A model generated the notes under the pieces. That model ran no database searches. It had not been told where the DNA came from and saw nothing but the letters and a program-made list of their open reading frames with translations. Of a stretch of DNA of 64,000 bases, positions 34,427 through 45,398 are shown in pieces; position 1 is the stretch's first letter, and every line of letters begins with the position of its first letter. The DNA is from Planctomycetota bacterium (GTDB taxonomy: Bacteria; Planctomycetota; Phycisphaerae; Phycisphaerales; UBA5793), in NCBI GenBank assembly GCA_013112555.1, contig JABFGK010000001.1:1152581-1216580 (forward strand), read 5' to 3'. A program made the translations under genes and the position numbers.

Positions 34427-35644
34427 ATGACTATTACGGCTCAGGCCCTCGTCAGCATCATCGTGATCGCGGTGGTGTTCAATGTCTCGCTGGGAGCGGT
34501 CGCCTACTGCATTCTGCTGGAGCGGAAGATCTGTGCGTGGGTACAGGATCGGATCGGGCCGAATCGCGTGGGGCCGATGGGTCTGTTTCAGCCGTTGGCT
34601 GACGGGCTGAAGTTGTTTCTCAAGGAAGATTACAACCCGGGGCATGTGGACAAGTGGTTGTTCCTGCTGGCCCCATGTTTTGTCATTGTGCCGGCACTGG
34701 TCGGCTGGGCGATCGTCCCGTGGGGCGGGGTCTGGGATTTCCAGGGCTTTATCTTCTGGGAGTGGATCCCGTTTATCGGCGGGACCGAAGTGGTGGCCGG
34801 GCCGGTCAATGTGTCGGCCGTCAGCGTCAGCATCGGGCTCGTCTATGTACTGGCCGTGGGGGGCGTCGGGGTGTACGGCGTGACGCTGGGCGGCTGGGCA
34901 TCGAACAACAAGTATTCGTTTCTCGGCGGGGTGCGTGCGACGGCCCAGATGTTGAGTTATGAGATTCCGATCGGCGTGATTCTGCTGGTGATTCTGTTGA
35001 TGGCCGGGACGTTGCGTCCTGATGTGATCGTGCAACATCAGGTGGAGACGATGTGGAACATCGTGGCCCATCCGTTGGCTGCAGTAATCTATTTCACCGC
35101 CATTCTGGCTGAAGCGAATCGGGCCCCGTTTGACCTGGCAGAGGCCGAGCAGGAACTGATCGGCGGTTTTCACACCGAGTATGCCTCGATGAAGTGGGCG
35201 TTGTTCTTCTTTGCAGAGTACAGCCACATGATCACGGCTTCGGCGATCTTTGCCGTCATCTTCCTGGGCGGCTGGCATGTGTTCCCGTTCGTGCCGCAGG
35301 CTGAGGTGTCGGGTCTGTTTGGCGTGCTGCTTAAGTTTGCGATACTGGCCGGCAAGGTGGCCTTGCTGATCGTCTTCATGATGGTGGTTCGCTGGACGCT
35401 GCCGCGGTTCCGGTATGACCAGTTGATGAACCTGGCCTGGAAGATTCTGATCCCGATCTCGGGTCTGTTGCTGGTGGGGACCACGTTGATGACGTGGAAG
35501 GGTCTGGACCAGTGGTGGTGGATGCTGGCTTTGAACATTGCGATTTTCATTGCAGTGTGGGGCATTCAGCCGTTCGTGCCGAAGGGCGACCCGACAAACC
35601 GGAAGTTGCCGTTGGAAGGGTCTCGGTTCTCGCCGGCCGAGTGA
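34427..35644 (+). CDS. nuoH: NADH-quinone oxidoreductase subunit H (complex I)
   Basis: NuoH forms part of the quinone site and first proton channel of respiratory complex I. The 405-residue protein has about eight or more transmembrane helices and the family hallmarks ERKICAWVQDRIGPNRVGPMG, FLKEDYNP and AEANRAPFDLAEAEQELIGG followed by YASMKWALFFFAEY. It is longer than typical NuoH (320-350) because of extra loops around residues 105-135. No other nuo gene is present, so in this genome nuoH is either isolated or separated from the rest. Confidence 0.95.
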   Translation: MTITAQALVSIIVIAVVFNVSLGAVAYCILLERKICAWVQDRIGPNRVGPMGLFQPLADGLKLFLKEDYNPGHVDKWLFLLAPCFVIVPALVGWAIVPWGGVWDFQGFIFWEWIPFIGGTEVVAGPVNVSAVSVSIGLVYVLAVGGVGVYGVTLGGWASNNKYSFLGGVRATAQMLSYEIPIGVILLVILLMAGTLRPDVIVQHQVETMWNIVAHPLAAVIYFTAILAEANRAPFDLAEAEQELIGGFHTEYASMKWALFFFAEYSHMITASAIFAVIFLGGWHVFPFVPQAEVSGLFGVLLKFAILAGKVALLIVFMMVVRWTLPRFRYDQLMNLAWKILIPISGLLLVGTTLMTWKGLDQWWWMLALNIAIFIAVWGIQPFVPKGDPTNRKLPLEGSRFSPAE

Positions 35645-35911
35645 TCCTGTTGAGCAATGGTGAGGCACACGATTGCATGCCCTCCGATGAGCCGCGCACG
35701 TGACCGATCGGTTTCTCCCGATCCACACACTATCTTTCCGATTTCATGCGGGTTTTCCTCTGGACGGCCCTGCCGTCATGTGGTAGGTTGTGTTATCCGA
35801 ACGGGCAATGGCCTGCATTCACGTTGCGAGTCGTGCAGCAGCGCGGGTTCTGACCGCCCGAACGAGAGAGGTTATCACACCATCACTCATCCTCCAGGAG
35901 AGCCGTACATC

Positions 35912-38672
35912 ATGAGGTTCAAATCACAGACCTGCACGACGACAACGACGACATCCATGTCAACCCGCTCGGGCAATGAGGCCGCTTTGCCCACGCAATA
36001 TTGCCCCCCCCCCGATATTGTAATATTGCGCACGCTCATCGGGCGAGATTCCGACTTATAGGCGCACTTCTCATAGTCATGCTTCTCTTTGCCACTCATT
36101 CTCACACAGCACAGGCTCAGTCCTACACCGGGCCGGACTTCAAGCCGTTCTACGGCGTGGACATTTTCCAGATGTCATACAGCGGACCAGAGACGATCTA
36201 CAAAGGCGAAGTCACAGCGATCAACGACCCCAGTGACAATTCACTGCCTCTGGCGTGTGGTTGGGTTCAAATGAATGATGCGAATGGCGATACTGCGGCC
36301 TTCGTGTTTGATCCCCAAATGATCCCTTATCAGGACGAGAATCTGAATATCATCGACCGTGATATGGGACGCTGCATCCTCCTCGACACTCCGCACAACG
36401 TCTCCTCTGCAAAGGCCTACGGTCTGAGTGACAGATCCATGAGCCAATTGGTAGTCGTCGGTGAAGCAACGGTGGCTGGCCAGTCCCAGGCAGTCTGCTG
36501 AGAGTGGGATGGGCAAGAGCTTGCGTTTCGCTTCGTTTCAAATCAATTGAATCCACCCTCCGCTGCCTATGGAGTCTCGATAGACGGCAAACGTATTTGC
36601 GGTGAACACCGTGCTGCAGGAGAGTCGTTCAACACCTCGTTCCTCTACAGAATGAGCAATCAAACACTCTATGAGCCGCACCCCGGTGTCGAGGGGTTCG
36701 CAGCAGACGTCCGTGCCACGGAAACAGTCGGAGCGCAGTTCGTGAATGGCATGTGGCAAGCCTATTATTACACACCGCCAAGCACTCTGATCGACATCCA
36801 CCCGGCTGAACCCACCGAATGGTGTGGTGCGTATGCAATTGGCACCAGCAGCGAGATCGTCGGATGGGCGTGGCCGAGTAACGCAGCCCACCGTCCCGTC
36901 TTCTGGAAGGAGAGCGGAGGCACGTGGAGTTTCACGGACCTGCTTCCCACGCTCCCATTGCAGTTCGCCATTGCCACTGACATTAATACAGACAGCGAAA
37001 TCGTCACATCCTACACCGATCGGTTTTCCTATCAGGGTGGTCACCTGTATGCCGATTATGAATCACCCGCGCCATCCGCCTATGCATTGACCGATCTTGT
37101 GAACCTGAGCGACTTCGCTCCGAATTTCAATGCAAAGGTCGCCAGCGCCACCGGCATCAGTGACAGGGCTGGATCGGTGGGTCCTACAAACCGGACGGCC
37201 CAACGTCCCAGCCTCTTCCGGCGGTCTTCATTCCGTATGACACTGATAATGATGGCGAGCCGGACTACCGAGAAATCCTCAATGGTGATGAGGACGATGC
37301 GACTGGTCGACAGTGGCTGATTGATGACAGCGAGGATATGCGCGTCGGCCTTCATGCTGCCGGGTGGGATGGAAGCGGAGATCAGCCAGATGGGACACAT
37401 ACATTGGAAATCAATCATGTCTACGCCGTTCGCCACATCTGGGCGCAAGAACTGCTGGATCATTTCTTCACGTCTGGTGAGGGGATTGATAACTGCTATT
37501 TGAGATCTGCTCAGTTCGCACAGTGGGGTACCGGTGGAGGTATATCAAATCCGAAGGAAATCGTTCTATCATACCGACATCCCCATGTCGACCCCCCCGA
37601 GGATCTTGATCCTGACAGCATTCCATCAGAAGCAGATGGTCGAAGCGATAAGTTGCTACAACTCGCAGACATGTCGTATCGTCTGCACTCGTGCATCGAC
37701 TATGTTCAACTAGGCAACGAGATATTCGGTGGTCCGGGCGTCTACTACTTCGAGCCGGGTGACTTGCAAGGCTGCACTGGAAGCGTTTCGTACGGCAAGA
37801 TCAGCGCACTCAGAGGCAATTGTGTTGAATTTGCCATGAATGATGCAGAGGATTGGCTGCGTGATCAGGCACGTGCGATTCGTGTTGGCTCGGCATATGC
37901 TGGCCGGCCGCTTCGTGTGGTCGGGCCTGCCCTGACGCGAGGTCAGGTAACGCATTTCTACGATGGCAACTCAGAGAACCCGAATCTGGAGAGTGCATTA
38001 GACGCTGGTGCTTACAGGTTAATGCGTGCAATCAGTCTGTGCAATGATCTGGATATTCCAGTAGATCTGCATCTGCACTACGAGGACGACCCGGCAACGG
38101 AGGACCAGGTAACAGATGCCCTCGAAAAACTGCACGACACCTATGCCGGGAACGGCGCCCCCTGGCCCGTTCCAACGTCGCTTGTGGTACTGGAGTGGGG
38201 GCCAGCAGTCGATACTGATGGGGATCCTGGGGATTGGTGGGATGACGATGTTGAGGGCGCAGCATTATTGCGCATGTATGATAATTTGCCAACGAGTTAC
38301 GCCTCTTGGGATGCCTACATTGATGACTGGCGAACTAGTGCCGATTGGGATGGCAACTCCTTCAGGATCAACTACGCCCTTGACGAGATCGCAGACTATG
38401 GAGCACTCCTTGCGTGCTATGGGGAAACCATACAGCGTGGATCATCCTCCAATCCGGTCATCTGGGATCTGACGTGCCAGCGTGCACACCACATTGGTGT
38501 TGATTATTTTGATCAAAGCAATCCCCTGCATTGGACGCAAATCAATACGTCATTCCAGAACGCTGCCGACCAGCATGACGACTACTTCGAGACATACGGC
38601 TTCACGCCACACCTGGGCGGCTGCCCCTGTGAGCTCTTTTGTATTCCTTTGGATTGCTTCAACGGCGGATAG
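35912..38672 (+). pseudogene. Broken exported HAF-repeat/glycosidase-like gene
   Basis: One long protein is interrupted three times. The start at ATG 35912 has AGGAG upstream. A C10 run at 36004-36013 then shifts frame before a signal-peptide core (RLIGALLIVMLLFATHSH). HAF-type repeats follow, with an in-frame TGA at 36499 where related repeats have tryptophan (xAVC*EWDG). A one-base loss near 37163-37170 moves into the frame containing DTDNDGEPDYREI, a calcium-loop-like segment. The last 440 residues resemble a TIM-barrel glycosidase: VQLGNEIFGG and VVLEWGPAVD have the paired acidic residues of clan-A hydrolases. It ends in a Cys-rich tail. Full length would be about 900 residues. Confidence 0.7.
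36004..36013 (+). repeat. C10 homopolymer near the 5' end of the broken HAF gene
   Basis: Ten consecutive C's lie about 92 bases after the proposed ATG and just before the signal-peptide core. A change of one base in this tract would join or separate the start and the signal peptide. Such tracts mediate phase variation in other bacteria, but the two additional lesions downstream argue for decay here. Confidence 0.8.
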
Positions 38673-38710
38673 CAGGGTCTGTGTGTGATGATGCAATGGG
38701 AGAGTACACC

Positions 38711-40090
38711 ATGAGAACGAGCAATCTCCACTGTCACTTGGGAATGACTGTTGTTGTTCTGTGCTGTGCCTCCCATTGCATCGCTTCTCTGCACGAGCAG
38801 TATGCAATACTTGATATTGCTTCAGGTCACGAGCCGGCTGCAGGAATGTGTGTAAACAATAGCGCTGTTTGCGGTGGATGGTTCGTGTTTGGCCCACTCT
38901 TTGACGAAGCAGGTGTATGGACTCAACAACAAGGGTTGTTTCCTCTCGACCTCGGTGAAGTGCAAGGTTCGATTGTTCTCGATATCAGCAACTCGAACCA
39001 GGCAGTCGGCTACTACTGGCCTGAGATTGCATGGCAGAGTCGAGCATTTCTCTATGACACTTCGGGAATGGTTGATCTGGGCACGCTCGGCGGCGAAGAG
39101 GCTGAAGCGAATGCTATCTCAGATTCGGGCGTAGTTGTCGGCTGGTCCTATGGACCGGGAGGCAAACGTCGGCCGTTTGTGTATCGTGATGGCGTCATGC
39201 GCAGGCTCAAGACGACCGAGAATGAGGAGGGACAGGCACTCGGTATTAATAACAATGATGTAGTTGTGGGCTACAAGTACAGATGGTCAGACTCCGGTCA
39301 ACTTATTGGCAATGCCCCCTGCTACTGGACGCCGGACGGGCGCCCACACTGGCTAGCGACACTTGATAAGACGCCATCACAAGGAGGCGCGACTGCTGTG
39401 AACGACGCCAATGTTATTGTCGGTGCAACTTCATTTCCAAATGGCGCGAACATGCATGCCGTCATCTGGGAAGGCGGCAGAGTACACGACATTCATGCAT
39501 GGGGCTCAGGATTGGGTTCCAGCAGCGCCGTCTCCATCAACCATCACAACGTAGTAGTCGGCCACAAGAGCAATGACAAGTTCAAGTCAGCGGCCTTTGT
39601 ATGGACGCAGGAGACGGGCATGATACTGGCCAACCTGCTGCTTCCGCCCCGCAGCCACTGGGATCTTCAAAGTGCCGTTGACATCAATGATCTGAACATG
39701 ATAATCGGCCGAGGCTCAAGAGGGGATGTCATCTACCGCCCTTTTCTTCTGACGCCGGTGTACCCGTCGATTGACTTAACAGAGTTCAGTCCGGGCGTTT
39801 CCGGCCAGATGAGCACGATTGAAGCGCAGAACGTCCCGCCGGGCGCGACCGTCCACTTTCTCGGTGCTCGCTGGGGCGGCGGGGCGTTGATAACGACGTG
39901 CGATGTCACAAAGAACGCGCTGCAACTCGAGGACCCCCGTCAACTCGGGACCGCTGTCGCGGACGAAAACGGGGTCGCGACGATACAAGGAGTTATCCCC
40001 GAGAAATGGGCCGGCCGGGAGATCCTGTTCCAGGCGTTTGTTCGCGAGACGTGTGAGATCAGCAATCTGGTGGTGCAGACGTTTGAGTGA
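38711..40090 (+). CDS. Exported HAF-repeat protein
   Basis: The 459-residue protein starts at an ATG with GGGAG upstream and has a Sec signal peptide (about residues 1-26, hydrophobic TVVVLCCASHC core). Residues 30-370 hold HAF-type repeats of the pattern A-[FV]-x-[WY]-x2-G followed later by G-I-N-x-x-x-x-V-V-G, for example RPFVYRDG, HAVIWEGG and AAFVWTQETG. These are predicted to form a beta-propeller-like fold. The C-terminal roughly 110 residues (SPGVSGQMSTIEAQNVPPGA) form a domain common in planctomycete exoproteins. It is probably a tandem paralogue of the broken gene upstream and is intact. Function is unknown. Confidence 0.85.
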   Translation: MRTSNLHCHLGMTVVVLCCASHCIASLHEQYAILDIASGHEPAAGMCVNNSAVCGGWFVFGPLFDEAGVWTQQQGLFPLDLGEVQGSIVLDISNSNQAVGYYWPEIAWQSRAFLYDTSGMVDLGTLGGEEAEANAISDSGVVVGWSYGPGGKRRPFVYRDGVMRRLKTTENEEGQALGINNNDVVVGYKYRWSDSGQLIGNAPCYWTPDGRPHWLATLDKTPSQGGATAVNDANVIVGATSFPNGANMHAVIWEGGRVHDIHAWGSGLGSSSAVSINHHNVVVGHKSNDKFKSAAFVWTQETGMILANLLLPPRSHWDLQSAVDINDLNMIIGRGSRGDVIYRPFLLTPVYPSIDLTEFSPGVSGQMSTIEAQNVPPGATVHFLGARWGGGALITTCDVTKNALQLEDPRQLGTAVADENGVATIQGVIPEKWAGREILFQAFVRETCEISNLVVQTFE

Positions 40091-40099
40091 GGTTTGTAG

Positions 40100-40130
40100 G
40101 GTGGGGCGAGCGTTCCTCGCGAACCCCACC
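40100..40130. repeat. Extragenic hairpin with GGTGGGG/CCCCACC stem
   Basis: GGTGGGG (40100-40106) pairs with CCCCACC (40124-40130), with an inner CGAG/CTCG helix around CGTTC. It is 10 bases after the HAF gene stop. It lacks a T-run, so it is better read as a repetitive extragenic palindrome or transcript-end hairpin than as a standard terminator. Confidence 0.55.
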
Positions 40131-41404
<1,274 letters not shown>

Positions 41405-41441
41405 CTTCGAAGACAGTCGCTACTACTCCATGTCATGTCAG

Positions 41442-41465
41442 GCAGTAGGAATTAATTCCTACTGC
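41442..41465. repeat. Perfect 24-bp palindrome
   Basis: GCAGTAGGAATT at 41442-41453 is followed directly by its reverse complement AATTCCTACTGC at 41454-41465. It lies 38 bases after the IS110 transposase stop and may mark the element's right flank or an insertion target. Confidence 0.85.
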
Positions 41466-41860
41466 ATCAGCGTCACCGCTTGCGTGCACGGTCGCGGCTT
41501 GTCGGAGTGCGCCACGACCACCCCTTCGGGGTGAGAACGATTCATTATGAGCATTCTCTTTCGGGGGTGGCGCTCGTCTCCGACTCGCTTCACCCCCGGC
41601 TACAAACGCGCACCGCTTCGCGGTGAGGAAGCGCGCGGCTCGTCCGAGGGTAGGGGCACATTGCATGTGCCCCTTTGTGGGTACAGGCCATTTGTTACGC
41701 ACTTCGTCCGCCCTCCGGGCGGTGGGTGCGCTCGTGGAGCGTGCCTGTTCCGGCGGCTGAAGCCGCCGGCTACGTTCGTGCGCTGACGGGCGTTGGGAAT
41801 GGAGGAGGCCCGCTCCCTCACGGTCGCGGCTCGTAAGAATCGGGCCTGCGGCCCGATGAT

Positions 41861-42000
41861 GGACGGGCGAGACGCCCGTACCACCGGGGGAGTGGAGAAG
41901 ATGGATTCCCGCGTGCGCGGGAATGACGAGTGAGGTGGCATTGCATGATGCTTGCGCATCATCATCATTATCATTATCATCCCCCCGGCAGAGCCGGGGC
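41861..42000. repeat. Direct repeat copy A with SFPRTRESIF-type palindrome
   Basis: This 140-base unit starts GGACGGGCGAGACGCC, contains ATTCCCGCG/CGCGGGAAT around GTG, then an ATGATGCTTGCGCATCAT hairpin, an ATC/ATT microrepeat and CCCCGGC/GCCGGGG. Copy B, 183 bases downstream, matches it closely with a few substitutions and small length changes. Confidence 0.85.
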
Positions 42001-42043
42001 TTACCGGTGCCCGCTCCCTCACGGTCGCGGCTTGTCGATCCAG

Positions 42044-42184
42044 GGACGGGCGAGACGCCAATGCCACCGCGGGAGTGGAGAAGATGGATTCCCGCGTGCG
42101 CGGGAATGACGAGTGAGGTGGCAGTGCATGATGCTTGCGCATCATCGTCATCATCATTATCATCCCCCCCGGCAGAGCCGGGGG
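42044..42184. repeat. Direct repeat copy B with SFPRTRESIF-type palindrome
   Basis: This is the second copy of the unit at 41861-42000, with the same order of elements. A GCCCGCTCCCTCACGGTCGC segment lies before both copies, so the duplicated block probably extends about 40-50 bases upstream of each. Confidence 0.85.
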
Positions 42185-42214
42185 CTAACAAAGCCGCGAC
42201 CGATGGTCGCGGTC

Positions 42215-44002
42215 TTACATCCATTCGGCCAAGCCGTCAATCAGCGGGCCGAGGTGCTTTTCGAAGTTCTTATATCGGTGCACGGATGACGTGTAGATCG
42301 GCTGGTTCACCTGATCCATGCTGGCGGTCCTGGTCACGCGTTTCGTTTCATAGAACCGCATGCACTCGTCGTGCCAGGGGAGATCGCAGAACTCGAGCAG
42401 TCTGTGGGTCCATCCCTCCTGATCGGCAACCACGGCCTCATACTCGACATCGAGAATCTCGGTATCATCGAGGGCAGCATGCCAGTGGTCCATCAGTCGG
42501 CGGTACTGAGAATAGGCCTGGGCGAGATGCGTCAGCCGATTTGAATAGTTATGAGCCGGGCTGAGCGGGGTGGCATAGCAGGACAGACACACATCAACCG
42601 GATGACGCACGCAGTGGATGATCTTTGCGCCAGGGAACAAGCGGGAGATCAAACCGATGTGCGAAAAGTTATGTGGGAGTTTGTCGGTCACGCGCGGCGA
42701 GGCATTGCTGATATCACTCAGGCGGGCCAGATGATGGGCTGCCAACTCGTTCGCCTGTTCGTCTGTTAGTGATCTGACACAGGCGGGGTATGGAGTCGGG
42801 AGGTTATAACGTGTGCCCAGGCCGATGGCCAGTCGGGCAAAGTCTTCGAGTTCGCCGGCCCCATGCACATCCGGGTGCGAAGCCAGGATCTGTTCGACGA
42901 GGCTTGTGCCGGAGCGCGGCATGCCGACGATGAAGATGGGCATCGGGCTGTCGTTGTCGGATCGGGCCATTGATGGAAGATTGGCCGGGCTGAATGTCTC
43001 AATCAACTGGTCAATCGTGTTCGTGTATTGGGCCACATTGAAATCGGCCGGGTAGGTCGCGTTGGCCTGGCGATAGCAATCAAAGGCTTTGTCGTACTCG
43101 GCTCTCTGCTCGTTGAGCGCGCCGGCTCGGAACAGGACATAGGCCCGCGATGATCGTGAGCCCGGATCGTTGCGTGTTCGTGCCAGTGTCAGATCGATGT
43201 ATTGCAGGGTGGCGCTGATGTTGCCGGTTCGTTTGGCAATGCGGCCGGCAATGTCGGCAAGTGCCGGGTGTGTTTCTTTTGATGCCATGCAGTTGTCGAC
43301 GACGGCCTGGGCTTCGTCTGTAAGGCCGAGCGATTCGAGTGAGTCGGCCAGCCCGGCTTTGGCCTCGATCAATGACGGCTTGAGGTCGATGGCTCTTTTG
43401 AAGTGCTCGATGGCTTGATCATGATCACCACGGACGCGCAGGATCGTCGCGTACTCGAACAGGAGATCGGGGTTTGATGGATCGATGCGGGCGGCCTGGG
43501 CATAGAGGTGGGCAGCCTCGGTGAGCATCCCTTCGCGCGCACAGAGTCTGGCACACTCGCGGGTGAGGTCGTTGTTGTCGGGCACATGGCTGCGGGCCTG
43601 AGTCAGGACGGCCCGGGCCTTGCTCAGATCGTTGTGTATCAGGTAGAGTTGCGAGAGTGAGACGGCTGCCCGGACGTGGGCAGGGTCAAGTGTGAGTGCC
43701 TGGCGCAGCGATGCCTCGGCCTGCGCGGGTTGTCGATTGGTCATCGCCAGCAGGCCGGCCTCGGCATGGCAGTCGGCATTATCGGGGAAGCGTGCAACGG
43801 CTGCTGTGATTGTCTTGCGTGCCTCGTCATGCTTTCCCTGCCGGCGCAGGGCATTGGCCAACCCGGCCAGTGCAGTGGGCAGTTCGGCTCGGCCTTTGGC
43901 AGCCTGTTGGAAGAAGCGTTCGGCCTCGGCCCAGCGCCCGGCAGCGAGGCACTGCTGTGCTCGGGCCAATGGCGTATTCTTGTGTCGCTTGCTTCCAGAC
44001 AT
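42215..44002 (-). CDS. TPR-repeat sulfotransferase
   Basis: The roughly 595-residue protein has about eight TPR-like repeats in the N-terminal half (for example RWAEAERFFQQAAKG and GDHDQAIEHFKRAIDL). A sulfotransferase domain follows, with the PAPS-binding loop IFIVGMPRSGTSLVEQIL and 3'-phosphate segment KIIHCVRHPVDVCLSCY. This TPR-sulfotransferase fusion recurs in bacteria and modifies proteins or glycans. I choose ATG 44002, although the Shine-Dalgarno is weak. It is not linked to other polysaccharide genes here. There is no membrane segment, so it is probably cytoplasmic. Confidence 0.9.
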   Translation of the reverse strand: MSGSKRHKNTPLARAQQCLAAGRWAEAERFFQQAAKGRAELPTALAGLANALRRQGKHDEARKTITAAVARFPDNADCHAEAGLLAMTNRQPAQAEASLRQALTLDPAHVRAAVSLSQLYLIHNDLSKARAVLTQARSHVPDNNDLTRECARLCAREGMLTEAAHLYAQAARIDPSNPDLLFEYATILRVRGDHDQAIEHFKRAIDLKPSLIEAKAGLADSLESLGLTDEAQAVVDNCMASKETHPALADIAGRIAKRTGNISATLQYIDLTLARTRNDPGSRSSRAYVLFRAGALNEQRAEYDKAFDCYRQANATYPADFNVAQYTNTIDQLIETFSPANLPSMARSDNDSPMPIFIVGMPRSGTSLVEQILASHPDVHGAGELEDFARLAIGLGTRYNLPTPYPACVRSLTDEQANELAAHHLARLSDISNASPRVTDKLPHNFSHIGLISRLFPGAKIIHCVRHPVDVCLSCYATPLSPAHNYSNRLTHLAQAYSQYRRLMDHWHAALDDTEILDVEYEAVVADQEGWTHRLLEFCDLPWHDECMRFYETKRVTRTASMDQVNQPIYTSSVHRYKNFEKHLGPLIDGLAEWM

Positions 44003-44287
44003 GCTTCGTGTTTCCGGGGATGGAGTGCAGGCAGTTTTGGAAATGAGCAATCTTAGTTATATGATTCACGGAGGATTGCTGCAATCATTGGGTTATCTGG
44101 GTAAAACATGTGGTGATAGGTCATTTCGGATTGCCGGGGTAGACCCTTCAGTCAAGGATATGCGTACACGTTCTCGGGGCGATCAGATTCACATACGCAG
44201 TCTGGGGTGGTTTGTGATGGCGTTCATCTTCTGCGATGAGGATGAAGTCGTTGAATATGGACTCATGATGGAGTTGAGTAGGGACGA

Positions 44288-45256
44288 ATGGCAAAACTCT
44301 TTTTGATACAGGCGATTAACCAGGCCCTGCGGCAGGAGATGGAGCAGGACCCCGATGTCATTCTGCTGGGGGAGGATATCGGCATCAATGGTGGTGTTTT
44401 CCGGGCCACTGACGGGTTATTCAAGGAGTTCGGTGCAGAGCGGGTGGTGGACACGCCGCTGGCAGAGTCTGGGATTCTGGGTTCGGCCATCGGCTTGGCC
44501 ATGGCCGGCCTGAAGCCGGTGCCGGAGATTCAGTTTGAGGGCTTTCTCGGGCCGGCTTACGACCAGATTACGTCTCACGCAGCCCGGTTTCGGACGCGGA
44601 CGAGGGGGCGTTTCACGGTGCCGATGACGTTGCGTGTGCCGGTTGGCGGCGGGATTCACGCACCGGAGTTGCACAGCGATTCGCCGGAGGCGATCTATGT
44701 GCATACGCCGGGATTGAAAGTGGTGATGCCGTCTTCGGCCTATGACGCCAAGGGGCTGCTGATCTCGGCGATTCGTGATCCGGACCCGGTGATTTTCTTT
44801 GAGCCGAAGCGCATTTACCGGGCATTTCGTGAGGAGGTTCCGGAGGAGTCGTACACGGTCCCGATCGGGTCGGCCAAGGTGATCGAACAGGGCGACGACC
44901 TGACCGTGATCTCGTGGGGGGCCTCGGTGATTCAGTGTCTGAATGCACTGGATCGTATTGATGCTTCGGTCGAACTGATCGACTTGCGGACTCTGTACCC
45001 GATCGACCTGGATACGATCACGGCCTCGGTCTGCAAGACCGGTCGCTGCGTGATCGTGCATGAGGCACCGAAGACCTGCGGGCTGGGTGCTGAGATCTCG
45101 TCGCTGATCCAGGAGCACTGTTTCGGGTACCTTGAGGCTCCGATCCAGCGTGTGGCAGGTTTCGATACGGTCATGCCGTACTACAAGTTGGAGTTGCAAT
45201 ACCTGCCGGATGCCGAGCGGATTGCACAGAGTCTGTCCGAGGTGGTTTCGTATTGA
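44288..45256 (+). CDS. 2-oxoacid dehydrogenase E1 component, beta subunit
   Basis: The 322-residue protein is the beta subunit of a thiamine-diphosphate E1 (pyruvate or branched-chain 2-oxoacid dehydrogenase). Motifs include LGEDIGINGGVFRATDGL, DTPLAESGILGSAIGLAM with its ThDP-interacting glutamate, and HEAPKTCGLGAEI. Length is typical (about 325). AGGGACGA precedes the ATG. The E2 gene follows by 142 bases. No E1-alpha gene precedes it and no E3 follows, so the complex must be completed from elsewhere. Substrate specificity cannot be decided from this subunit alone. Confidence 0.93.
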   Translation: MAKLFLIQAINQALRQEMEQDPDVILLGEDIGINGGVFRATDGLFKEFGAERVVDTPLAESGILGSAIGLAMAGLKPVPEIQFEGFLGPAYDQITSHAARFRTRTRGRFTVPMTLRVPVGGGIHAPELHSDSPEAIYVHTPGLKVVMPSSAYDAKGLLISAIRDPDPVIFFEPKRIYRAFREEVPEESYTVPIGSAKVIEQGDDLTVISWGASVIQCLNALDRIDASVELIDLRTLYPIDLDTITASVCKTGRCVIVHEAPKTCGLGAEISSLIQEHCFGYLEAPIQRVAGFDTVMPYYKLELQYLPDAERIAQSLSEVVSY

Positions 45257-45398
45257 TTGATGGACTGACTGTTAGTTTGATTGATGAGTGACGGGCCGCG
45301 AGGGGCATGGGCCGAGGCGATAATACTGAGTTGGACGCCTGTAGCAGGGGCTACCGCAGTGATCGTGTTACACAACACCTGAAAGGGACTGGATAGCA

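Larger units (their letters stand above)
41405..42214. repeat. Repeat and palindrome island, no gene
   Basis: About 800 bases between the IS110 transposase and the TPR-sulfotransferase hold many short hairpins, such as GGGGCACAT/ATGTGCCCC and CCGGCGG/CCGCCGG-type stems. Direct repeats are also present. Long open frames on both strands translate into repeated strings like VIPAHAGIH and SFPRTRESIF, which are translations of widespread extragenic palindromes (GGATTCCCGCGTGCGCGGGA), not proteins. I see no coding region. Confidence 0.85.

Noticed and set aside
36499-36501. TGA in the HAF gene read as selenocysteine
   Set aside because: The repeat position is normally tryptophan in neighbouring copies, no SECIS-like hairpin is evident just downstream, and other lesions occur in the gene. 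A nonsense change or read error is simpler.
41861-42184. Two repeats that might suggest a CRISPR array
   Set aside because: Only two long units with internal palindromes occur, spacing is irregular, and no cas gene is present.
41433-42224. Long minus-strand open frame with repeated VIPAHAGIH and SFPRTRESIF strings
   Set aside because: These strings are translations of a widespread extragenic palindrome repeat. The frame has low complexity, no start signal, and spans duplicated non-coding blocks.
44043-44306. Possible 87-residue plus-strand gene before E1-beta
   Set aside because: There is no good ribosome binding site, it overlaps the E1-beta start out of frame, and the sequence resembles nothing recognisable.
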